Positions 34,854 to 44,341 of a stretch of 64,000 bases of DNA are shown one piece after another; within the stretch, counting starts at the first letter, position 1, and each line of letters starts with the position of its first letter. Made by a program: the position numbers and the translations under genes. The stretch spans positions 1 through 64,000 of the forward strand of contig NZ_VCQT01000044.1 in the NCBI RefSeq assembly GCF_005938655.1, in the 5' to 3' direction. The notes under the pieces were generated by a model. It saw nothing but the letters and a program-made list of their open reading frames with translations. It was not told the DNA's origin and searched no databases. This stretch comes from Alloalcanivorax gelatiniphagus. Lineage in GTDB: Bacteria; Pseudomonadota; Gammaproteobacteria; Pseudomonadales; Alcanivoracaceae.

Positions 34854-36134
34854 ATGAAACGACGCACTTTTCTGATCGCCCTGGGCGGCGGCCTGGCGCT
34901 GGCCTGGTGGCTCAAACCCGGTGACCGGGGCGCGCCCCACCCGCCCTATTTTCAGGCGCTCAACGACCTGTTCCGCCAGCACGGGCCGGGCCGGCCGGTG
35001 CTGTTGATCGACCGCCAGCGGCTGGCCGCCAACTGCCAGCGGCTCACCGCCCTGCTGCCGCCCGGGCGCGACTACCGCATCGTCGCCAAGTCCCTGCCCA
35101 GCGTGCCGCTGATCCGCGAGGTGATGGCCCAGACCGGCACCCGCCGGGTGATGGTTTTCCATCAACCGTTCATTACCGCCCTGGCCACGGCGGAACCGGG
35201 CTGCGATCTGCTGCTCGGCAAGCCCATGCCGGTGAACGCCGCCGAGCGTTTCTATGAGGAACTGCCGGCGCAGGCCGCCTTCGATCCGGACCAGCAACTG
35301 CAATGGCTGATCGACAGCGAGGCGCGGCTGCGGGAATACCTGGCCCTGGCGGAGAAGCGACAGCGCCGCCTGCTGATCAATATCGAACTGGATGTGGGCC
35401 TGCACCGTGGCGGCCTGGCCACGCCGGAGCAGCTCGACCCGCTGCTGGCGCTGATCGAGGCACACCCGGAGCGGCTCGGCTTCAGCGGTTTCATGGGCTA
35501 CGACGCCCATGTGGGCAAGCTGCCCGCGGTGGTGGAAAGCCGCCAGGATTCGCTGCGCAAAAGCCAGGCGGTGTATCAGAGTTTTATCGACCGCCTTTAT
35601 CAGTTACAGCCGAAATACCGGGAACAACGGCTCACCTTCAATGGCGCCGGCAGTCCCACCGTGGCTTTGCACGGCGACGAAACGCCGCTCAACGAACTGG
35701 CCGTCGGTTCGGCGCTGGTAAAGCCCACGGATTTTGATCTGGACACCCTGGCGGAGTTTGAGCCGGCCGCCTTTATCGCCGCGCCGGTGCTCAAGGCCAT
35801 GGACGGGCTGCAGCTGCCCGGCCCGCTGCCGTTGGGGGACGCCTGGGCGCTCTGGGACCCGAACCGGGCGCGCACCTATTTTATCTACGGCGGTTATTGG
35901 AAGGCACAACCGGTGTCGCCGCCGGGCATCGAGGCCAACGGCCTGTACGGCGCCAGCACCAACCAGATGATGTACAACGGCGCGGACAGCACCGCCCTGG
36001 AAGTGAACGACCAGATTTTCTTCCGCCCCACGCAAAGCGAATTCGTGCTGCTGCAGTTCGGCGACCTGGCCGCCGTCTCCGACGGCAGCCTCCAGGACTG
36101 GTGGCCGCCGCTGCCCCAGGGTGAGGGGGCCTGA
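34854..36134 (+). CDS. DSD1-family PLP protein (alanine racemase-like fold)
   Basis: A 426-residue fold-type III PLP protein. The N-terminus MKRRTFLIALGGGLALAWWL is a signal or membrane anchor. The PLP lysine is in YRIVAKSLPSVPL, and the barrel continues with NIELDVGLHRGG and GFMGYDAHVG. A C-terminal domain (about 290-415) resembles the D-serine dehydratase / D-threonine aldolase type. It probably acts on a hydroxy amino acid in the periplasm, next to the Tat-exported oxidase. The stop TGA belongs to a REP element, so the final residues may not be ancestral. Confidence 0.75.
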   Translation: MKRRTFLIALGGGLALAWWLKPGDRGAPHPPYFQALNDLFRQHGPGRPVLLIDRQRLAANCQRLTALLPPGRDYRIVAKSLPSVPLIREVMAQTGTRRVMVFHQPFITALATAEPGCDLLLGKPMPVNAAERFYEELPAQAAFDPDQQLQWLIDSEARLREYLALAEKRQRRLLINIELDVGLHRGGLATPEQLDPLLALIEAHPERLGFSGFMGYDAHVGKLPAVVESRQDSLRKSQAVYQSFIDRLYQLQPKYREQRLTFNGAGSPTVALHGDETPLNELAVGSALVKPTDFDLDTLAEFEPAAFIAAPVLKAMDGLQLPGPLPLGDAWALWDPNRARTYFIYGGYWKAQPVSPPGIEANGLYGASTNQMMYNGADSTALEVNDQIFFRPTQSEFVLLQFGDLAAVSDGSLQDWWPPLPQGEGA

Positions 36135-36190
36135 TCGCGGCTGAAGCCGCTCCTACTCGTGCCGATTCCGTAGGAGCGGCTTCAGCCGCG
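36133..36190. repeat. REP-like inverted pair
   Basis: Two facing copies of the GCGGCTTCAGCCGC-type REP (36133-36155 and 36169-36190). The first provides the stop codon of the upstream PLP gene. Confidence 0.85.
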
Positions 36191-36275
36191 AAAGCTTTTG
36201 ATCCTCCTTTACAAAACCAGCCCCGATTCCAATGCCATACTCGTGATTCGTTTTGAGCGAACAAGGAGGATTGCC

Positions 36276-36629
36276 ATGAAAAAGCTGATTATCGCCACCG
36301 CCCTCGCGGGTGCCTTCACCGTGGCCCATGCCGGCGACGCCATCAAAGCCGACAGCGCCGCCATCAAGCAGGGCATCGAGGAAGGCCAGATGGTCCACGT
36401 GACCGGTGAGGTGACCCAGGTGCTGGAAGACGAGCACTACATGCTCAAGGACAGCGCCGGCACCATCGAGATCGAACTGGACAACGATCTCAGCGGCGAC
36501 CGCCAACTGCCGGTGGGCACCCGTCTGGACGTAGTCGGTGAAGTGGAGCACGACGACGGCCGCACCCTGGTGGAAGTGGAAAAAGTGAATTCCATGCAGG
36601 GCGCGGACATGGACGGCGACAACCGCTGA
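36276..36629 (+). CDS. YgiW/YdeI-like periplasmic OB-fold protein
   Basis: A 117-residue exported protein with signal peptide MKKLIIATALAGAFTVAHA. A single OB-fold follows (VHVTGEVTQVLEDEHYMLKD to LVEVEKVNSM), very acidic. It belongs to the bacterial OB-fold family of YgiW/YdeI, linked to stress tolerance in enterobacteria; its ligand is unknown. The ATG at 36276 is fixed by AAGGAGGA five bases upstream; upstream in-frame starts lie in non-coding sequence. A GC-rich hairpin at about 36644-36665 follows, without a T tract. Confidence 0.85.
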   Translation: MKKLIIATALAGAFTVAHAGDAIKADSAAIKQGIEEGQMVHVTGEVTQVLEDEHYMLKDSAGTIEIELDNDLSGDRQLPVGTRLDVVGEVEHDDGRTLVEVEKVNSMQGADMDGDNR

Positions 36630-36709
36630 TCCATGGCCGAGAATGGCCGGGGCGCCCGCCCCGGCCTGTTCCCTAACGTTTTCCGCATCTTCCATGGCTA
36701 TCCAGGCCG

Positions 36710-38029
36710 CTACTGCCCGCGGGTCTGGGCGGCACTCCAGTCCACGTGACGGGTGAGCACCATCACCGCCGCCAGGGTGACGAACAACAGCGACGACCCC
36801 ATCAGCAGCGCATAGTCCTCGGCATTCAGGATGGCGTAAATCAACGCCAGCACCAGCGCCTGGGCGCCGGCGAACCCCCACCCCGCCTTGGCCGAGCGCA
36901 ACACCGCGCTCAGATAGACACCGATCACACCGACACAGGCCAATCCGCCGATGCCATAGGCCCAGGCGAAATCCACATGCTCGCCCAACGCCACCAGCAG
37001 CAGATAGAACATGGCCAGCGCCAGCCCCACCAGCAGGTATTGCATGGGATGCACCGCCATGCGCCGCATCACTTCGAACAAAAAGAAAGCGGCAAAGGTA
37101 AGGCCGACGATCAGATAGCTGTATTTAAGCGCCCGCTCGCTGGACAGCAAGCCGGTGACCGGCTGCACCAGGTCCACCCGCAGGGCTTTCTGATAGTCCT
37201 GGCACAGGGCGTTGTCGCCGGCGCAGGAGATGGCGCTGGCCGCCGCCAGGCTGTTGGTGTACCAGCGGCCCATGAAGCCGTCGTCGCCGACTTGCCGTTC
37301 CGCCGGCAACAGCAGGCCGGTGAAGCCCGGGTGCGGCCAGTCACCGCGCAGCGTCATGCTGGTTTCCTTGGCCAGGGGCAGGGCCGCCAGCGAGCGGCTG
37401 CCGTTAAGGTTGAGTTCCACGGACACGGTGAAGGGGCCCGGCAGATTGTCCGGCAGCTTCGCCACCAGCACATTGCCACCCAGGGATTCGGGAATCTCGC
37501 CGGGTTCCAGCAGCGTCAGGGTCTGGTCGCCGATGCTCAGGCGCGGCCGCTCCGCCAGGCCGCGCAGGTCCTCCACCCGCAACACCAGCAACGCCGCGCG
37601 CTGATCACGGAAAGCCGACGACTGGGGCTCGCCCCAGCCCGCCGGGAAAGCCGCCTCCACGTTGAGCTGGCTGCGGTACACCGGGGTGCCGTAGATACCG
37701 CGATACAGAGTTTCGGTCCGCAGCTCCCCATCAATGGTCAAGGTATCCGGGACCCGGGCGATGCGCTCGTAGCGGGTTTCTATTCGTGAACGGGACTCGC
37801 CGGTTTCCTTGTCGGTGTACACCACCTCGTGGCGGCGCACCTGGGGCACCAGAATCACCGGCCCGGACAGGGTCTGTTCGCCGCCGTACTGGTTGCTGAT
37901 TTGCGCGCTCACCACCATCGCCCGTTGTTGGCGTTCGTTGATCTTCGCCTGGATCATCAACAACGGCACCACCAGCACCAGCATCAGGCCGATGATGATA
38001 AGGATTTTTTTCAATGGGCTCTGGGCCAT
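36710..38029 (-). CDS. creD: CreD inner-membrane protein
   Basis: A 439-residue membrane protein of the CreD family. It has one N-terminal TM (about 8-25, ILIIIGLMLVLVVPLLMI), a large periplasmic domain of about 270 residues (IYGTPVYRSQL, DLRGLAERPRL) and five or six C-terminal TMs (LKYSYLIVGLTFAAFFLFEV, MQYLLVGLALAMFYLLL). In E. coli creD is the most strongly CreBC-controlled gene and affects envelope and colicin/beta-lactam response. It lies downstream of creC here, separated by REP elements, so it may have its own promoter. Confidence 0.92.
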   Translation of the reverse strand: MAQSPLKKILIIIGLMLVLVVPLLMIQAKINERQQRAMVVSAQISNQYGGEQTLSGPVILVPQVRRHEVVYTDKETGESRSRIETRYERIARVPDTLTIDGELRTETLYRGIYGTPVYRSQLNVEAAFPAGWGEPQSSAFRDQRAALLVLRVEDLRGLAERPRLSIGDQTLTLLEPGEIPESLGGNVLVAKLPDNLPGPFTVSVELNLNGSRSLAALPLAKETSMTLRGDWPHPGFTGLLLPAERQVGDDGFMGRWYTNSLAAASAISCAGDNALCQDYQKALRVDLVQPVTGLLSSERALKYSYLIVGLTFAAFFLFEVMRRMAVHPMQYLLVGLALAMFYLLLVALGEHVDFAWAYGIGGLACVGVIGVYLSAVLRSAKAGWGFAGAQALVLALIYAILNAEDYALLMGSSLLFVTLAAVMVLTRHVDWSAAQTRGQ

Positions 38030-38111
38030 GGTCGTCTCCCTTGATTCGGAGCGCCCAGCTTGCCCGGCGGGCGTGGGGGGAATGTGGGGATTTCGTGTGC
38101 GCGATCGTTAT

Positions 38112-38194
38112 TGTAGGAGCGGCTTCAGCCGCGATGCCGATGGCACGGCCCTTGATCGCGGCTAAAGCGGAATGCCGCCCAGCCGCTCCCACAA
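38112..38194. repeat. REP-like pair with one extended copy
   Basis: A standard copy (38112-38135) and a facing copy (38154-38194) in which about 14 extra bases (GGAATGCCGCCCAG) enlarge the stem-loop. The same enlarged form occurs at 44277-44315. It lies between creC and creD. Confidence 0.75.
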
Positions 38195-38205
38195 CAGGCC
38201 GGCAA

Positions 38206-39621
38206 TCAGCTGAGGCAAAGCGTGACGCGGACGCCGTGGTCCAGGTTTTCGACGCGCAGCCAGCCGCCGTGTAGTTCGGCGACTTCGCGGACCATGGCCA
38301 GGCCCAGGCCGGAGCTTTTTTCTTCGCCGGGCGCGGGGAGGGAATAAAATCGTTCGGTGACGCGCTCCAAAGCATAGTCGGGAATGCGCGGGCCCTGGTT
38401 GGTCACGTGGACGCCACCGCTGTCGCCGTCACGCCAGCCGGCCACCACCAGGGTGGAGCCGGGTTCGGCGAAGCGCAGCCCGTTGTCGAGCAGGTTGAAC
38501 AGGGCCAGCCGGGTGGTGTCCGGGTCCACGTGCAGCACCGCTTCGCCTTCCGGCGACACCTTCAGCTCCTTGTCATCGAGCAGCACCTGACGGCTGCGGC
38601 GCCATTCGTCCAGCAGCGGCGCCAGGGGCTGGTCACGGCGGGACGGCAGGCTTTCCAGTTTCTCCAGCCGGGCCAGTGCCAGCATGCGGTCCAGCAGGTC
38701 GCTGAGCCGCTGACTTTCGTGCACCACATTTTCGGTGAGCCGGTGCAGGGCCGGGTCGCTGACTTCCTCGGCGAGGATTTCCCCAGCGCCGCGAATCGCC
38801 GCCAGCGGGCTCTTCATCTCATGGGTGAGCATGGCGGTGTGGTTTTCCAGACGGGACCGTTCCTCCAGCTTGCGGCGCATGGCGGTGACCGCCCGCGCCA
38901 GGTCGTGGATTTCGTCGCGCACCCGGAAGCGCGGCGGCGCCGGCCGGCCCCCTTCCGCCACCGCCAGGGCATAGGCGCGCAGGCGCCCGACCCGGCGGCT
39001 GATCCACCAGGCCAGACCCACGCCCAGCAGCAGGCAAACGCTGAGCGCCATCCAGCCGTAGCGGATCAGCCGCGCCTCCGCCTGGGCCACGAACGGCTGA
39101 ATCGAGGCACTGGGCTTGCCCAGGGTGACCACGCCGATCAGGGTGCCGTCGTGACGCACCGGCGCCGCCACGTACAGCACCGAGGAGGTGGGATCGTTGG
39201 GGTCGGAGCGGCTGGTGCGGGCGCCGTACTTCCCCTGCAGGGTCAGCAGCACATCGTTCCATTGCGAGAAATCCTCGCCTTCGTTGACGCCCTGGGAATC
39301 GAACCGCACCACGCCCCGGGCATCGGTGACGTACACATGGGTGTCGGTGCGGTTCTTGTTCAGCCCCCAGATGGTGGCGGCGGGGGCGCGGTCGGCGTAG
39401 CGCTGCAAAGCGGCGCGCAAGTCCGGGGTGATGGTGAGCCGCTGTTCGCGCACGTCCGAGGCAATGATTTCCGCCAGCAAGTTGGCGGCGTCCACCAGGG
39501 TTTCCTCCGCGGACTGGCGCACCAGCGGCTTGGCCTCGCCCAGCACCAGGTCCATGGTGAACCAGCTCACCAGCCCCATCACCAGGAAGAAAATCAGCAG
39601 CAGTTGGCGGCTCAGTTTCAT
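38206..39621 (-). CDS. creC: Sensor histidine kinase CreC
   Basis: A 471-residue kinase. Two TMs (about 7-27 and 180-200) enclose a Cache/DUF-like periplasmic sensor with VYVTDARGVVRFDSQG. It has a HAMP segment, an HisKA box (HTAMLTHEMKSPLAAIRG, His in the HE motif) and an ATPase domain (NLLDNGLRFAEPG; GLGLAMVREVAELHGG). It phosphorylates CreB; known inputs include carbon/energy state and beta-lactam stress. It overlaps creB by 4 bases (AUGA). Confidence 0.92.
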   Translation of the reverse strand: MKLSRQLLLIFFLVMGLVSWFTMDLVLGEAKPLVRQSAEETLVDAANLLAEIIASDVREQRLTITPDLRAALQRYADRAPAATIWGLNKNRTDTHVYVTDARGVVRFDSQGVNEGEDFSQWNDVLLTLQGKYGARTSRSDPNDPTSSVLYVAAPVRHDGTLIGVVTLGKPSASIQPFVAQAEARLIRYGWMALSVCLLLGVGLAWWISRRVGRLRAYALAVAEGGRPAPPRFRVRDEIHDLARAVTAMRRKLEERSRLENHTAMLTHEMKSPLAAIRGAGEILAEEVSDPALHRLTENVVHESQRLSDLLDRMLALARLEKLESLPSRRDQPLAPLLDEWRRSRQVLLDDKELKVSPEGEAVLHVDPDTTRLALFNLLDNGLRFAEPGSTLVVAGWRDGDSGGVHVTNQGPRIPDYALERVTERFYSLPAPGEEKSSGLGLAMVREVAELHGGWLRVENLDHGVRVTLCLS

Positions 39622-40286
39622 GGCCGTTCCAGCACATAGCCCAGGCCACGCCGGGTCACGATCCAGCCGTCACCGCCCAGGGGCCGCAGCTTGGCGCGCA
39701 GGGTTTTGATGTGGGTGTCCACGGCGCGCTCGAAGCTGTCCTCCTCGCTGCCGCAGATATCCAGCAGCCGGGCACGGCTGAACACCTGGCCCGGGTGGCG
39801 CACCAGGGCTTCCAGAATCCGGTATTCGGAAAGCGTCAGGGCCAGGGGCTGCTCGCGGAACCAGGCCCGGGCGGCATCGCCGTCCACGCGCCAGTCCCGC
39901 ACCGGGGCCTGCGCCGGAGCGGCGCCCTGGCGCTTGAGAATGGCGCGCACCCGGGCCACCACCTCGCGGGGGCTGAACGGCTTGGTGACATAGTCGTCGC
40001 CACCCAGTTCCAGGCCCAGGATGCGGTCCAGTTCGTCCTCCCGGGCGGTGAGAAACAGCACCGGCACCTCGCTGTCCCGGCGCACCCGCTTGAGCACCTC
40101 GAAACCGTTGATGTCCGGCAGGCCCACGTCCAGCACCACCAGCGCCGGCGGGTCCTCGCCCAGCACCGCCAGCGCCTGCTCGCCGCGCTCCACGTGGGTG
40201 ACCCGGAAGTGCTCCCGTTGCAGCGCGAAGCTCAGCGGCTCCGCCACCCTCGGTTCGTCGTCCACGATCAGAATATGCGCGGTCAC
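39618..40286 (-). CDS. creB: Response regulator CreB
   Basis: A 222-residue OmpR-family regulator. The receiver has acidic residues in ILIVDDEP, the phospho-Asp in LVVLDVGLPD, and Lys in VTKPFSPRE. The winged-helix C-terminal domain ends RRGLGYVLERP. A GTG start (40286-40284) is chosen because GGGGA precedes it by 5 bases and the receiver begins there; ATG codons further upstream would add a non-conserved tail. It expects TTCAC-type direct repeats as target; none was seen before creD. Confidence 0.92.
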   Translation of the reverse strand: MTAHILIVDDEPRVAEPLSFALQREHFRVTHVERGEQALAVLGEDPPALVVLDVGLPDINGFEVLKRVRRDSEVPVLFLTAREDELDRILGLELGGDDYVTKPFSPREVVARVRAILKRQGAAPAQAPVRDWRVDGDAARAWFREQPLALTLSEYRILEALVRHPGQVFSRARLLDICGSEEDSFERAVDTHIKTLRAKLRPLGGDGWIVTRRGLGYVLERP

Positions 40287-40448
40287 GGTGGTCCCCGTTG
40301 CGAAAAACGCGGTCATCATAGCACCGGCAGCGGGCCTTTCGACCAACGTCGCGCCGCCCTTGCCGCCACCCCGGGGCCGTTGCACACTGACCGCCGGCCC
40401 CGCGACCTTGCACCCGCGACATTCCAATAACAGCAGCCCGGCGGAACC

Positions 40449-41942
40449 ATGCATTACGACGAACGGCTAGACGGCCCCCTGCCCGACGTGGACAAGACGG
40501 CCCTGCTTGACCGCCTGCGGCGGGATCTGCCCGATCTGCACCTGCTGCACCGGCGGGAAGACCTGACACCCTATGAATGCGACGGCCTGGCCGCCTACCG
40601 CACCGTGCCCATGCTGGTGGCCCTGCCGGACACCCTGGAGCAGGTCCAGGGGCTGATGCGCATCGCCAGCGACGAGGGCGTGCCGGTGGTGGCCCGGGGC
40701 GCGGGCACCGGTCTGTCCGGCGGCGCCATGCCGCTGGAGAAAGGCATCCTGCTGGTGATGGCGCGCTTCAATCGCATTGTCGAGATCGACCCGCAGGCCG
40801 GCACCGCCCGGGTGCAGCCCGGGGTGCGCAACCTGGCCATTTCCCAGGCCGCCGCCCCCTACGGCCTCTACTACGCGCCGGACCCTTCGTCGCAGATCGC
40901 CTGCTCCATTGGCGGCAACGTGGCGGAGAACGCCGGCGGCGTGCATTGCCTCAAATACGGCCTCACCGTGCACAACCTGCTGAAGCTGGACATCGTCACC
41001 GTGGACGGCGAATGCCTGACCCTGGGCAGCGATGCCCTGGACACGCCGGGCTTTGATTTGATGGCGCTGTTCACCGGCTCGGAGGGCATGCTCGGCATCG
41101 TCACCGAGATCACCGTGAAGCTGCTGCCGGCGCCGCCCTGCGCCAAGGTGCTGCTGGCCAGTTTCGACAACGTGGAGAAGGCCGGCCAGGCGGTGGCCGA
41201 CATCATCGCCGCCGGCGTCATCCCCGGCGGCCTGGAGATGATGGACAACCTGGCCCTGTGCGCCGCCGAGGATTTCGCCCACGCCGGCTACCCCCGGGAC
41301 GCCGCAGCCATTCTGCTGTGCGAACTGGACGGCGTGGAAAGCGATGTGGACGAGGACTGCCAGCGGGTGCGCGCGGTGATGGAAAACGCCGGCGCCACCG
41401 AGGTCCGCCAGGCTCGGGACGACGCTGAACGGCAACGCTTCTGGGCCGGCCGCAAGGCGGCCTTCCCGGCGGTGGGGCGCATCTCGCCGGACTACTACTG
41501 CATGGACGGCACCATCCCGAAACGGGAGCTGCCCAAGGTGCTGGCCGGCATCGAGGCGCTGTCCCGGGAATACCACCTGCGCGTGGCCAATGTCTTCCAT
41601 GCCGGCGACGGCAACATGCACCCGCTGATTCTGTTCGACGCCAACGACAGCGACCAACTGCACCGGGCCGAGGCCCTGGGCGGGCGCATCCTGGAGCTGT
41701 GCGTGGCGGTGGGCGGCAGCATCACCGGCGAGCACGGCGTGGGCCGGGAGAAGATCAACCAGATGTGCAGCCAGTTCGACGCCGACGAGATCACCTGCTT
41801 CCACGCGGTGAAGGCCGCCTTCGATCCACAGCGGCTGCTCAACCCGGGCAAGAACATTCCCACCCTGAACCGTTGCGCGGAATTCGGCACCATGCACATT
41901 CACCGGGGCGAACTGCCGTTCCCGGACCTGGAGCGTTTCTGA
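40449..41942 (+). CDS. glcD: Glycolate oxidase subunit GlcD
   Basis: A 497-residue FAD-binding dehydrogenase subunit. The FAD domain has PVVARGAGTGLSGGAMPLEK, YAPDPSSQIACSIGGNVAEN and LFTGSEGMLGIVTEITVKLL. The C-terminal domain has VFHAGDGNMHPLILFD and GSITGEHGVGREK. It oxidises glycolate to glyoxylate with GlcE and GlcF, passing electrons to the quinone pool. Its stop overlaps the glcE start (TGATG). The divergent neighbour is creB. No GlcC regulator or malate synthase is in the window. Confidence 0.95.
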   Translation: MHYDERLDGPLPDVDKTALLDRLRRDLPDLHLLHRREDLTPYECDGLAAYRTVPMLVALPDTLEQVQGLMRIASDEGVPVVARGAGTGLSGGAMPLEKGILLVMARFNRIVEIDPQAGTARVQPGVRNLAISQAAAPYGLYYAPDPSSQIACSIGGNVAENAGGVHCLKYGLTVHNLLKLDIVTVDGECLTLGSDALDTPGFDLMALFTGSEGMLGIVTEITVKLLPAPPCAKVLLASFDNVEKAGQAVADIIAAGVIPGGLEMMDNLALCAAEDFAHAGYPRDAAAILLCELDGVESDVDEDCQRVRAVMENAGATEVRQARDDAERQRFWAGRKAAFPAVGRISPDYYCMDGTIPKRELPKVLAGIEALSREYHLRVANVFHAGDGNMHPLILFDANDSDQLHRAEALGGRILELCVAVGGSITGEHGVGREKINQMCSQFDADEITCFHAVKAAFDPQRLLNPGKNIPTLNRCAEFGTMHIHRGELPFPDLERF

Positions 41943-42997
41943 TGGGCGATCAGTCCGAGGCTCTGCTGGAGCGGGTGCGCGCCGCCCGCGCCGAACGCCG
42001 GCCGCTGTGCCCCCGGGGCACCGGCGGCAAGTTCCATCTGGGCCGGCCGGTGGACGGCGAGATTCTGGATACCCTGGAGCACAGCGGCGTGGTGCACTAC
42101 GACCCCAGTGAGCTGGTGGTCACCGCCCGCGCCGGCACGCTGGTCAGCGAGTTGATCGCCACCCTGGCGGAGCAGGACCAGATGCTGCCGTTCGAGCCGC
42201 CCCTGTTCGGCGGCGACGCCAGCGTCGGCGGCATGGTGGCCAGCGGCCTGGCGGGGCCGCGCCGGCCCTGGGCCGGTTCGGTGCGGGACTTCGTGCTCGG
42301 CACCCGGGTGATTACCGGCGAGGGCCAACACCTGCGCTTCGGCGGCGAGGTAATGAAAAACGTGGCCGGCTACGACCTGTCCCGGCTGATGGCCGGCAGC
42401 TTTGGCTGCCTGGGCCTGATCACGGAAGTCTCGTTCAAGGTGCTGCCCCGCCCCCGCGCCAGCCGCTCCCTGCAACTGCGCCTGACCGGCGAACAGGCCC
42501 GGGAACGGGTGCTGGACTGGCGCCGGCGCGGCCTGCCCCTGAGCGCCGCCTGCCACGGCGGCGGCCTGCTGAGAATACGGCTGGAAGGCAACCAGGGCTC
42601 GGTGCACGCGGCGGTTGCGGAGATCGGCGGCGAGCCCCTGGAGGACAACCACTACTGGGACAAACTGCGCGACCACCGGCTGCCGTTCTTCGATGGTGCC
42701 AAACCCCTGTGGCGGCTGTCCCTGCCACCGGCGGCGCCGGTGCTGGAGCTGCCCGGCACCCAGCTCAGTGATTGGGGCGGCGCCCAGCGCTGGCTGAAAA
42801 GCGACGCCGACACCGCCACCCTGCGGCAGCTGGCCGCCAGCGCCGGTGGCTCCGCCACCCGCTTCGGCGGCGAGGAAGCGGAGGACGCGCCCTTCCACCC
42901 GCTGCCGGCGGCCCTGCTGCGCTATCACCAGACGCTGAAAGCCCGCCTGGACCCGGAGCGGATTTTCAATCCGGGCCGGTTGTACGCGGACCTGTAA
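41942..42997 (+). CDS. glcE: Glycolate oxidase subunit GlcE
   Basis: A 351-residue FAD-binding subunit. It has RPLCPRGTGGKFHLGR, LPFEPPLFGGDASVGGMVAS, FGGEVMKNVAGYDLSRLMAG and the terminal ARLDPERIFNPGRLY. It is shorter than GlcD and lacks its full C-terminal domain, as is usual for GlcE. The ATG overlaps the glcD stop by one base, and glcF follows after 13 bases. Confidence 0.94.
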   Translation: MGDQSEALLERVRAARAERRPLCPRGTGGKFHLGRPVDGEILDTLEHSGVVHYDPSELVVTARAGTLVSELIATLAEQDQMLPFEPPLFGGDASVGGMVASGLAGPRRPWAGSVRDFVLGTRVITGEGQHLRFGGEVMKNVAGYDLSRLMAGSFGCLGLITEVSFKVLPRPRASRSLQLRLTGEQARERVLDWRRRGLPLSAACHGGGLLRIRLEGNQGSVHAAVAEIGGEPLEDNHYWDKLRDHRLPFFDGAKPLWRLSLPPAAPVLELPGTQLSDWGGAQRWLKSDADTATLRQLAASAGGSATRFGGEEAEDAPFHPLPAALLRYHQTLKARLDPERIFNPGRLYADL

Positions 42998-43010
42998 CCG
43001 GAGGCCGGCC

Positions 43011-44246
43011 ATGCAAACCCGACTCAGCGACACCGCCCGCCAACTGCCCCGCGCCGAGGAAGCGGAATCGATCCTGCGCAGCTGCGTGCATTGCGGCTTC
43101 TGCAACGCCACCTGCCCCACCTACCAGCTCACCGGCGACGAGCTGGACGGCCCGCGCGGGCGCATCTATTTGATGAAGGAAATGCTGGAGGGCAACGAGC
43201 CCGGCGACGGCACCCAGCAGCACCTGGACGCCTGCCTGAGCTGCCGGGCCTGCGAGACCACCTGCCCTTCCGGCGTGGACTACCACTCCCTGCTGGACAT
43301 CGCCCGGCCGGAACTGGAGCGCCAGGTGCCCCGTTCCACGCGGGACCGGCTGCTGCGTCGGGGCCTGCGCGCCCTGATGCCGCACCCGCGACTGTTCGCC
43401 GCCCTGATGGGATTGGGGCGGCTGGTCCGGCCGCTGGCGCCAACGGCACTGAAAGAGAAGATCCCCGCCCGGGTGCCGCCGGCGGGCCACTGGCCCGGCG
43501 GCGGCCACCCACGCCGGGTGGCGCTGCTGGCCGGCTGCGTGCAACCGGCCCTGTCACCCAACACCAACGCCGCCACCGCCCGGGTGCTGGACCGTCTCGG
43601 CATCGGCGCGGAAGTATGGTCCGGCGCCGGCTGCTGCGGCGCGGTGGACTATCATCTGGACGGCCAGGCCACCGGCCTGGACCGGGCCAGACGCAATATC
43701 GACACCTGGATCGCCGCCCTGGACGACGGCGTGGAAGCGATCATCCCCACCGCCAGCGGCTGCGGCGCCTTTATCAAGGAATACGGCAAGGTGCTCGCCG
43801 ACGACCCGGCCTACGCCGACAAGGCACGCCGGGTCAGCGCGCACAGCCGCGATCTGGGCGAGTTTCTCGCCGAAGAGAATCTGGACACGCTGGCAGTGCA
43901 CACCGAAAGCCGGCTCGCCTTCCAATGCCCTTGTACCTTGCAACACGGCCAGCGCCTGGCCGGCGTCACCGAAGGCGTGCTCACCCGCCTGGGCTTCGAC
44001 CTCACCCCGGTACCCGACGGCCACCTGTGCTGCGGCTCCGCCGGGACCTACTCCATCACCCAACCGGCCATGGCCCGGCAACTGCGCGACAACAAGCTCG
44101 ACGCCCTGGAAAGCGGCCAACCGGACGCCATCGCCACCGCCAATATTGGCTGCCAGATGCATCTGGGCGCGGCTGGGCGGGGGCCGGTACGGCATTGGAT
44201 CGAGGTTGTGGATCAGGGGTTATCCGCGACGCTTGATCGCGACTGA
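43011..44246 (+). CDS. glcF: Glycolate oxidase iron-sulfur subunit GlcF
   Basis: A 411-residue protein with two [4Fe-4S] ferredoxin motifs (CVHCGFCNATCPTY and CLSCRACETTCPSG). Two CCG domains follow (WSGAGCCGAVDYHL and GHLCCGSAGTYSI with flanking Cys). It carries electrons from the flavin subunits to the membrane. Its last four residues (LDRD) and stop are supplied by a REP element. The last 50 or so codons are repeated just downstream as a gene fragment. Confidence 0.95.
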   Translation: MQTRLSDTARQLPRAEEAESILRSCVHCGFCNATCPTYQLTGDELDGPRGRIYLMKEMLEGNEPGDGTQQHLDACLSCRACETTCPSGVDYHSLLDIARPELERQVPRSTRDRLLRRGLRALMPHPRLFAALMGLGRLVRPLAPTALKEKIPARVPPAGHWPGGGHPRRVALLAGCVQPALSPNTNAATARVLDRLGIGAEVWSGAGCCGAVDYHLDGQATGLDRARRNIDTWIAALDDGVEAIIPTASGCGAFIKEYGKVLADDPAYADKARRVSAHSRDLGEFLAEENLDTLAVHTESRLAFQCPCTLQHGQRLAGVTEGVLTRLGFDLTPVPDGHLCCGSAGTYSITQPAMARQLRDNKLDALESGQPDAIATANIGCQMHLGAAGRGPVRHWIEVVDQGLSATLDRD

Positions 44247-44315
44247 AGTCGCTCCTACAGGGTGGTCGGATATCTCTGTAGGAGCGACTGGGCGGCACTC
44301 CGCTTCAGTCGCGAT
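44235..44315. repeat. REP-like pair with one extended copy
   Basis: A standard copy 44235-44259, containing the glcF stop, faces an extended copy 44277-44315, in which TGGGCGGCACTCCG is inserted in the loop side of the core. Confidence 0.82.
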
Positions 44316-44341
44316 GAACTCGCCCCAACCGCGCTATTGCG

